Shown one piece after another: positions 58,339-64,000 of a stretch of 64,000 bases of DNA (the stretch's first letter is position 1; the number at the start of each line of letters is the position of its first letter). Location: contig NZ_FMXM01000022.1 in the NCBI RefSeq assembly GCF_900103325.1, forward strand, positions 59,797-123,796, written 5' to 3'. This stretch comes from Mesorhizobium qingshengii (lineage in GTDB: Bacteria > Pseudomonadota > Alphaproteobacteria > Rhizobiales > Rhizobiaceae). A program made the translations under genes and the position numbers. The notes beneath the pieces were generated by a model. The model did not search any database. It saw nothing but the letters and a program-made list of their open reading frames with translations, and was not told where the DNA came from.

Positions 58339-58641
58339 CTACCAGCGGGTCTTTTCGCCGGGAGCCGCCGGTTCGATCGCCAGCGCATGCACGCCGGCCT
58401 TCAGTTCGTCGGCTAGCAACTCGTTGACGGCGCGGTGACGGTCGATGCGGCTCATGCCGGCAAAGGCTGAAGCGACGACGCGGACGCGAAAATGTGTCTC
58501 GCCGGTGCCATCATAGGTGCCGTGATGGTCGGAGCCAGAATGATGATGGCCGGCATGGAGATGGCTTTCGTTGATGATGACCAACCGGTCCGGCGAGAAT
58601 GCCTTGTTGAGCTTGTCTTCCATGGTCGTCTGTATGGACAT
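58339..58641 (-). CDS. BolA-family protein
   Basis: 100 aa. Class II KH-like fold with the helix-turn-helix-like MSRIDRHRAVNELLADELKA and the conserved His of GVHALAIEP. A His-rich loop LHAGHHHSGSDHHGTYDG lies between strands 1 and 2. BolA proteins work with monothiol glutaredoxins in Fe-S handling and stress response. Convergent with the TPP enzyme gene. Confidence 0.9.
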   Translation of the reverse strand: MSIQTTMEDKLNKAFSPDRLVIINESHLHAGHHHSGSDHHGTYDGTGETHFRVRVVASAFAGMSRIDRHRAVNELLADELKAGVHALAIEPAAPGEKTRW

Positions 58642-58821
58642 TGCCGTCTCCCTTCACCACATATGGCTGGCGCGGCAGCCCGTAAAACCGGAATCGGTTT
58701 GGAAAAAGGGGCTACCGCGCAACAAAATCCGCCATTCGCCCGCTTTATGCCGCGATTCAGCGGTTAGGGCGATCATCGCGAAAATGTCAATTCTTGTTTC
58801 GCATCTGCGAACGCCCCATAA

Positions 58822-59451
58822 ATGGGTGAGATGAAGCCGTACCCCAAATATTTCGAGAAGATTCGCATCCGCCCGGAGAAGGATGCGGAGCTGAAGTCGC
58901 ATTCGCCGATCTGCCAGTGGGATGGCTGCAAGGAGGCCGGCACCCATCGCGCGCCGGTCGGGCGCATGAAGGAGGGCGAGTATTTCCGCTTCTGCTTCGA
59001 CCATGTGCGCGAGTACAACAAGGGCTTCAACTATTTCTCCGGCGTCCCGGACACCGAGGTCGCGCGCTTCCAGAAGGAAGCGATGACCGGCCACCGGCCG
59101 ACCTGGAAAATGGGCGTCAACGGCGCCTCGACGCGTTCGTCGCCCGATATGGCGCAGATGCGCTCCGGCCGCGCCGGTTACTACAATCGCATGCGCGACC
59201 CGTTCGACCTGTTCAAGGGGCCGAAGGATCCGCGCGAGGCGCGCGAGCGCAAGGCCAAGCCGCTTGAGGCCAAGGCGCTGGAAACGCTTGGCCTTGATAC
59301 AAAGGCGACTGGCAAGGAGATCAAGGCGCGCTATAAGGAACTGGTGAAGCGTCACCATCCGGATGCGAATGGCGGCGACAGAGGTTCGGAAGACCGGTTC
59401 CGCGATGTGCTGCAGGCCTATCGCGTGCTCAAACAGGCGGGCCTGTGCTGA
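58822..59451 (+). CDS. J-domain (DnaJ-like) protein
   Basis: 209 aa from ATG 58822; ATG 58831 is also possible. The C-terminal J domain has the HPD signature (KELVKRHHPDANGGDRGSED) and RFRDVLQAYRVLKQAG. The N-terminal 110 residues contain a CxxxC-type pair (ICQWDGCKEAGTHRAP, FRFCFDHVREYNKGFNYFSG) and form the domain that precedes cobS in rhizobia. It stimulates a DnaK-type chaperone; the client could be cobaltochelatase, inferred from position. Confidence 0.85.
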   Translation: MGEMKPYPKYFEKIRIRPEKDAELKSHSPICQWDGCKEAGTHRAPVGRMKEGEYFRFCFDHVREYNKGFNYFSGVPDTEVARFQKEAMTGHRPTWKMGVNGASTRSSPDMAQMRSGRAGYYNRMRDPFDLFKGPKDPREARERKAKPLEAKALETLGLDTKATGKEIKARYKELVKRHHPDANGGDRGSEDRFRDVLQAYRVLKQAGLC

Positions 59452-59574
59452 GCGACCTTTCGGTCGGGGCATTTTTCCAACTTTCATAAGATTGGAAAAG
59501 GCTCTAAGACCGCCCCCGAACAAAATCGATTGCCGGCGAAATCAGGCGTTTCGCCCGTGGAGACGTTGAGAGAT

Positions 59575-60561
59575 ATGAACAAGGTCGATCGCGACATCGC
59601 CAACCTGCCCGACACGACGGTGTCGGTGAAGGAAAAATTCGGTTTCGAGTCCAAGATGGTGGTGCCGGCCTATTCGGCGACCAGCGAACATGTGCCCGAC
59701 ATCGATCCGGACTATCTGTTCGACAAGAACACGACCATGGCGATCCTGGCGGGCTTTGCCTACAACCGCCGCGTCATGGTGTCGGGCTATCACGGCACCG
59801 GCAAGTCGACCCATATCGAACAGGTCGCCGCCCGTCTCAACTGGCCTTGCGTGCGCGTCAACCTCGACAGCCATGTCAGCCGTATCGATCTCGTCGGCAA
59901 GGACGCGATCGTCGTCAAGGACGGCTTGCAGATCACCGAATTCCGCGACGGCATCCTGCCCTGGGCCTATCAGCATAATGTCGCGCTGTGCTTCGACGAG
60001 TATGACGCCGGTCGCCCTGACGTGATGTTCGTCATCCAGCGCGTGCTGGAATCGTCGGGCCGGCTGACGCTGCTCGACCAGAGCCGCGTTATCCGCCCGC
60101 ATCCGGCGTTCCGGCTGTTCTCGACCGCCAACACGGTCGGGCTGGGCGACACCACCGGCCTCTACCACGGCACCCAGCAGATCAACCAGGCGCAGATGGA
60201 CCGCTGGTCGATCGTCACCACGCTGAACTACCTGCCGCACGACAATGAAGTCGCCATCGTGCTGGCCAAGGCCAAGCACTATCGCGACGGCAAGGGCAAG
60301 GACATCGTCAACAAGATGGTGCGCGTCGCCGACATGACGCGCTCGGCCTTCATCAATGGCGATCTGTCGACGGTGATGAGCCCGCGTACGGTCATCACCT
60401 GGGCCGAGAATGCCGAGATCTTCGGCAATATCGGCATGGCGTTCCGGCTGACCTTCCTCAACAAGTGCGACGAACTCGAGCGCTCGGTGGTGGCCGAGTT
60501 CTACCAGCGCGCCTTCGGCGAGGATCTGCCGGAGAGTGCCGCCAACGTCGTGCTGGGCTAA
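59575..60561 (+). CDS. cobS: Aerobic cobaltochelatase subunit CobS
   Basis: 328 aa from ATG 59575; the frame runs back to 59530. AAA+ ATPase: Walker A GYHGTGKST (71-79), Walker B NVALCFDEYDAGRPDVMFV, sensor regions RLFSTANTVGLGDTTGLYHG and arginine finger in MDRWSIVTTLNYLP. With CobT and CobN it inserts Co2+ into hydrogenobyrinate a,c-diamide in the aerobic B12 pathway. Followed 61 bp later by cobT. Confidence 0.96.
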   Translation: MNKVDRDIANLPDTTVSVKEKFGFESKMVVPAYSATSEHVPDIDPDYLFDKNTTMAILAGFAYNRRVMVSGYHGTGKSTHIEQVAARLNWPCVRVNLDSHVSRIDLVGKDAIVVKDGLQITEFRDGILPWAYQHNVALCFDEYDAGRPDVMFVIQRVLESSGRLTLLDQSRVIRPHPAFRLFSTANTVGLGDTTGLYHGTQQINQAQMDRWSIVTTLNYLPHDNEVAIVLAKAKHYRDGKGKDIVNKMVRVADMTRSAFINGDLSTVMSPRTVITWAENAEIFGNIGMAFRLTFLNKCDELERSVVAEFYQRAFGEDLPESAANVVLG

Positions 60562-60622
60562 GAGCGCGACGCCGGAAGGTCATATGACTTGTCCGGCAAC
60601 ATCGTGCTCCAGGGAATAATCG

Positions 60623-62521
60623 ATGGCGGGTCCGGGCGACAACACGCGCAACAAGTCGAAGACGGGTTCTGAAGCCGACAGCTTCAAGCGCGCCGTCACC
60701 GTCTGCATGCGCGCCATCGCTGGCGACAAGGACATGGAAGTCGCTTTCGCCAAGGATAGGCCGGCACTCGCCGGCAGCCGCGCTCGCTTGCCCGAACTGC
60801 CAAAGAAGGCGTCGAAGACCGACATCGCCATCACCCGCGGCCTCGGCGACTCCATGGCGCTGAAACGCGCCTGCCATGACGTACGCATCCACACCAAGCT
60901 CGCGCCGGAAGGCAAGCAGGCCCGCGCCATCTATGACGCGGTCGAGCAGGCTCGCGTCGAGGCGATCGGCAGCCGCGCCATGCAGGGTGTGGCCGACAAT
61001 ATCGGCTCGATGCTGGAGGACAAATACGCCAAGGCCAACCTCGTCGACGTCAAGGACAAGGCCGACGCGCCGATCGAGGAAGCACTGGCGCTGATGGTGC
61101 GCGAGAAGCTGACCGGCCGCCCGATCCCGAAGAGTGGCGAGAGGCTGGTCGAGCTCTGGAGACCCTGGGTCGAGGAAAAGGCCAAGGCCGACCTCGACGG
61201 ACTTTCAGCCAAGCTCGACGACCAGCAGGCCTTCGCCCGCGTCGTGCGCGAGATGCTCGCTTCCATGGAAATGGCCGAGGAACTCGGCGACGACCAGGAG
61301 ACGGAAGACTCCGAGGACAATGACGACAACCAGCCGCAAGGCGAGGAGCAAAGCGAGGAAGGTGGCGAAGAGGATTCCGGCTCCGAACAGTCGCAGTCCG
61401 AGGATGCCGAGGCTTCGGCCGATGAAGAGCAGTCGGCCGAGACGGAGGCATCCGACGCCACCGCCGACGATCTGTCCGACGATGACGACGCGGATGCCGA
61501 GACGCCCGGCGAGGCGCGCCGCAACGACAATCCGTTCGCCAATCTGCCGAAGGAAATCGACTACAAGGTCTTCACCACCGCCTTCGACGAGACGGTCGGC
61601 GCCGAGGAGCTGTGCGAAGAAGAAGAGCTCGACCGGCTGCGCGCCTTCCTCGACAAGCAGCTTGCCAATCTGTCCGGTGTCGTCGGGCGGCTGGCCAACC
61701 GGCTGCAGCGCCGCCTGATGGCGCAGCAGAACCGGTCCTGGGACTTCGACCTGGAAGAAGGCTATCTCGACCCGGCACGGCTGGTGCGCGTCGTCATCGA
61801 CCCGATGCAGCCGCTGTCCTTCAAGCAGGAGCGCGACACCAAATTCCGCGACACGGTGGTGACGCTGGTGCTCGACAATTCCGGCTCGATGCGCGGCCGG
61901 CCGATCACGGTCGCCGCCACCTGCGCCGACATCCTGGCGCGCACGCTGGAGCGCTGCGGCGTCGCGGTCGAGATCCTCGGCTTCACCACCCGGGCCTGGA
62001 AGGGCGGGCAGGCGCGCGAGAAATGGCTGAAGGACGGCAAGCCGCCGAACCCGGGCCGGCTCAACGACCTGCGCCACATCATCTACAAATCGGCCGACCA
62101 TCCGTGGCGGCGGGCACGGCGCAATCTCGGCCTGATGATGCGCGAGGGCCTGCTCAAGGAAAACATCGACGGCGAGGCGCTGCTGTGGGCGCACAATCGT
62201 CTGATCGCCCGGCCAGAACAGCGCAAGATCCTGATGATGATTTCGGACGGCGCGCCGGTCGACGATTCGACGCTGTCGGTCAATCCGGGCAATTATCTCG
62301 AACGCCATCTGCGCGCCGTCATCGAGTTGATCGAGACGCGCTCGCCGGTCGAACTGCTGGCCATCGGCATCGGCCATGATGTCACCCGCTATTACAGACG
62401 CGCTGTCACCATCGTCGATGCAGAGGAACTGGCCGGCGCCATGACCGAGCAACTGGCTTCGCTGTTCGCCGAGGAAAGCGCGCGCGACACGCGGCGCGGC
62501 GGCATGCGGCGCGCCGGATGA
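60623..62521 (+). CDS. cobT: Aerobic cobaltochelatase subunit CobT
   Basis: 632 aa. N-terminal CobT domain (SFKRAVTVCMRAIAGDKDME and following), a very acidic Asp/Glu/Ser linker at about residues 225-300 (EDNDDNQPQGEEQSEEGGEE), then a von Willebrand A domain with the MIDAS D418-N-S420-G-S422 in VTLVLDNSGSMRGRPIT. Forms the CobS-CobT ring on CobN. Its stop overlaps the next gene's ATG (ATGA). Confidence 0.96.
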   Translation: MAGPGDNTRNKSKTGSEADSFKRAVTVCMRAIAGDKDMEVAFAKDRPALAGSRARLPELPKKASKTDIAITRGLGDSMALKRACHDVRIHTKLAPEGKQARAIYDAVEQARVEAIGSRAMQGVADNIGSMLEDKYAKANLVDVKDKADAPIEEALALMVREKLTGRPIPKSGERLVELWRPWVEEKAKADLDGLSAKLDDQQAFARVVREMLASMEMAEELGDDQETEDSEDNDDNQPQGEEQSEEGGEEDSGSEQSQSEDAEASADEEQSAETEASDATADDLSDDDDADAETPGEARRNDNPFANLPKEIDYKVFTTAFDETVGAEELCEEEELDRLRAFLDKQLANLSGVVGRLANRLQRRLMAQQNRSWDFDLEEGYLDPARLVRVVIDPMQPLSFKQERDTKFRDTVVTLVLDNSGSMRGRPITVAATCADILARTLERCGVAVEILGFTTRAWKGGQAREKWLKDGKPPNPGRLNDLRHIIYKSADHPWRRARRNLGLMMREGLLKENIDGEALLWAHNRLIARPEQRKILMMISDGAPVDDSTLSVNPGNYLERHLRAVIELIETRSPVELLAIGIGHDVTRYYRRAVTIVDAEELAGAMTEQLASLFAEESARDTRRGGMRRAG

Positions 62522-63546
62522 TCTTTTCGCGGGGCGGCTTTCGGCAAACGCTTTTCGCCGCCATCGCCCTGCTTGCTAGCGTGGCTTCGGCGCCAGCCGG
62601 TTCGGCCGGCCCGGCCTCGGTCGAACCGATCGAAATCTCGGCTCGCCCGATCACCGAATTCCAGATTGGCCGTGCCGACAAGCAGTTCGGACCGCTCGAA
62701 TTCGTCGGCGGGCTGGAGATGACCTCGCCGTCGCGCGACTTCGGTGCGCTGTCGGCCTTCCGCTTTCGGAAAGCCGGCGGCGATTTCGTCGGGGTGGCCG
62801 ACACCGGCTTCTGGTTTTTCGGCACGGTGGTCCGCGACGCCGACAGGCGGCCATCCGGCGTCCGGAATTTTCATATGCAGCAGATGGTCGACGGATCAGG
62901 CCAGGCGATCGAAAAGAAGTGGGAAGTCGACGCCGAAGGCCTCGCCGTCAAGGACGGCATCGCCACGGTCGGCTTCGAGCGCAACCACCGCGTCGCCCAG
63001 TTCAAGATCGACCCCAACGACATGAAAGCGCCGCTCAAGCAGCTGGATTTCCTGGTTCCGGCGCGGGAACTACGCCAGAATCGCGGCTTCGAAACCGTCA
63101 CCCATGCCAATGCCAACGGCCAGCACGAGGGCGGGCTGGTGGTGGTGTCGGAAAAGAGCCTCGACAAGGCCGGCAACATCTATGCCGCCATCATCGAAGG
63201 CCCGCACAAGGGCGTCTTCACCGTCAAACGCAATGGCGATTTCGACATCACCGACGGTGCCTTCCTGCCGGACGGTGACCTTTTGCTGCTGGAGCGCAGT
63301 TTTTCGATGGCCAGCGGCGTCAAGATGCGGCTGCGGCGCATCCATGGCGAGAGCGTCGAGAAGGGCGCGGTCGCTGATGGGCCAGTGCTGCTGGAAGCCG
63401 ACATGGGCTACCAGATCGACAATATGGAGGGGCTCGACGTTTGGACCCGCGACGACGGCGCGCTGATGGTGTCGCTGATCTCCGACGACAACCACTCGAT
63501 CCTGCAGCGCAACCTCTATCTGGAATTCATCCTCCACAAGGATTGA
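62518..63546 (+). CDS. Esterase-like phytase-family protein, exported
   Basis: 342 aa. Signal peptide: FRQTLFAAIALLASVASAPA, cleavage near GSA. Beta-propeller-like core: LEFVGGLEMTSPSRDFGALS, GDFVGVADTGFWFFGTVVRD, QHEGGLVVVSEKSLDKAGNI, DITDGAFLPDGDLLLLERSF, MEGLDVWTRDDGALMVSLIS. This is the esterase-like activity of phytase family (PF13449 by memory), common in rhizobia. Translationally coupled to cobT. A role in phosphate release is suggested only by the family name. Confidence 0.82.
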   Translation: MIFSRGGFRQTLFAAIALLASVASAPAGSAGPASVEPIEISARPITEFQIGRADKQFGPLEFVGGLEMTSPSRDFGALSAFRFRKAGGDFVGVADTGFWFFGTVVRDADRRPSGVRNFHMQQMVDGSGQAIEKKWEVDAEGLAVKDGIATVGFERNHRVAQFKIDPNDMKAPLKQLDFLVPARELRQNRGFETVTHANANGQHEGGLVVVSEKSLDKAGNIYAAIIEGPHKGVFTVKRNGDFDITDGAFLPDGDLLLLERSFSMASGVKMRLRRIHGESVEKGAVADGPVLLEADMGYQIDNMEGLDVWTRDDGALMVSLISDDNHSILQRNLYLEFILHKD

Positions 63547-63604
63547 GTGGCGCTTCACCGCGAACCTGAAGTTGAGGGCTTTCAACTGCGGCTCGACTTG
63601 ATCG

Positions 63605-63666
63605 GACGCATTCCCCCACTCCGTCGCTGCTTCGCATCGCCACCTCTCCCCCTCCGGAGCAGGGGA
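63605..63666. repeat. Dispersed rhizobial intergenic repeat
   Basis: The stretch CCCCCACTCCGTCGCTGCTT CGCATCGCCACCTCTCCCCC (in two parts, 63613-63652) is a sequence I recognise as widespread between rhizobial genes; it often creates false ORFs reading RWRCEAATE on the other strand. It abuts the possible left end of the insertion sequence. Confidence 0.6.
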
Positions 63667-64000
63667 ATCGCATATGGGAATTTTGGGCTTGAACTTGGTT
63701 TGAGAAGGGATTCTTTGGGAAGGCAGTCCAACGAAGGAGCGACTGCCATTTCCACCCTTGAGAGCTATTTCGGCGCGGTCCCTGACCCGCGCGCGGCCAA
63801 CGCCACGCACCGGCTTGGCGATCTGATCGTGATGATGATCGCAGCGAGCCTGTGTGGTGCGACCAACGCGACGGAGTTTTCGTTGTTCGCGCAAGAGCGC
63901 AAGCAGGCGCTGTCGCGCTTGATCGATTATGAGGAGGCGCCCAGTCACGACACCTTCTCGCGGCTGTTGCGCCTGCTCGATCCAGAGGCCTTCGGACGTG
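63660..64000 (+). mobile_element. ISAs1-like insertion sequence, 5' end (continues past the right edge)
   Basis: A transposase frame begins here and leaves the window. A possible left terminus is CAGGGGAATC at 63660, chosen because the dispersed repeat ends there. The inverted-repeat partner lies outside the window, so the end is not proven. Confidence 0.7.
63715..64000 (+). CDS. ISAs1-family transposase, N-terminal part
   Basis: 95 codons visible, open at the right edge. The sequence STLESYFGAVPDPRAANATH, RLGDLIVMMIAASLCGATNA and SHDTFSRLLRLLDPEAFGR is the N-terminal DDE_Tnp_1-associated domain of ISAs1 transposases. The start is uncertain: TTG 63715 is the last in-frame initiation codon before the conserved region, and no ATG is in frame nearby. 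The catalytic DDE part lies beyond the window, so integrity cannot be judged. Confidence 0.82.
   Translation, partial: MGRQSNEGATAISTLESYFGAVPDPRAANATHRLGDLIVMMIAASLCGATNATEFSLFAQERKQALSRLIDYEEAPSHDTFSRLLRLLDPEAFGR

Noticed and set aside
63070..63948. 292-codon minus-strand frame reading RWRCEAATEWG
   Set aside because: Created by a dispersed intergenic repeat and antisense to the phytase-like gene and the transposase.
36..64000. CRISPR arrays and rRNA genes
   Set aside because: Looked for regularly spaced direct repeats and rRNA signatures on both strands; none seen.

Overview
The window is high-GC, gene-dense chromosomal DNA from an alphaproteobacterium of the order Hyphomicrobiales (Rhizobiales), most likely Mesorhizobium or a close relative. 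Supporting signs are the order kdsA / eno / ftsB / pdhA-pdhB-pdhC, a pyruvate dehydrogenase E1 beta carrying its own lipoyl domain, the aerobic cobaltochelatase pair cobS-cobT, the xerD / aroK-aroB cluster, and palindromic intergenic repeats of the rhizobial RIME kind. The genus is my inference; no search could be run.

Layout. 1-2905 (-): three genes joined by stop/start overlaps (GT4 glycosyltransferase, ATP-grasp protein, CelD-type acyltransferase cut by the left edge), probably for envelope or polysaccharide chemistry. 3145-12294 (+): housekeeping core with a glyoxalase-fold protein, kdsA, dodecin, a PRC-barrel protein, eno, ftsB and the pdhABC operon. 12310-19316: a SorC-type regulator facing an ABC importer operon that continues into a metallo-beta-lactamase-fold protein and SurE, an unusual combination. 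19478-21939: a DUF930/TonB-like protein, a HAD phosphatase and an unknown protein.

22134-26969 (+): a complete glucitol/sorbitol-type PTS (GutM, SrlA, SrlE, SrlB) followed by its own fused HPr-enzyme I, which is notable in a lineage that normally keeps only the nitrogen-type PTS. 26990-39504: a second sugar region with an unknown protein, a SorC regulator, a HAD-IIA phosphatase, an FGGY kinase and a class II aldolase; then a DeoR regulator, a second FGGY kinase, a ribose-type ABC importer, a ketose 3-epimerase-like protein and a cupin. Together these read as import, epimerisation, phosphorylation and aldol cleavage of an uncommon sugar or polyol.

39715-42330: multicopper oxidase, small membrane protein and cytochrome b. 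42361-45160 looks like a decayed integrative element. It is bounded by a partial copy of tRNA-Arg(CCT) and by the intact tRNA gene, contains a dead tyrosine integrase, two very small genes, and a LysR regulator divergent from a cupin gene with a clear LysR box between them. 45274-50576: M20 amidohydrolase, D,D-carboxypeptidase, COG0523 GTPase, TusA-like protein and L,D-transpeptidase. 50796-58641: accA, xerD, a 50-aa membrane protein, aroK-aroB, a CorC-like protein that appears to lack its membrane domain, an alpha/beta hydrolase, an ALS-like TPP enzyme and BolA. 58822-63546: a J-domain protein, cobS, cobT and a phytase-like esterase. The right edge enters a dispersed repeat and the 5' part of an ISAs1-like transposase.

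No CRISPR array or rRNA was seen. The strongest candidates for further work are the ABC-MBL-SurE operon, the self-contained sorbitol PTS, the second sugar locus, the relict element at tRNA-Arg, and the shortened CorC gene.
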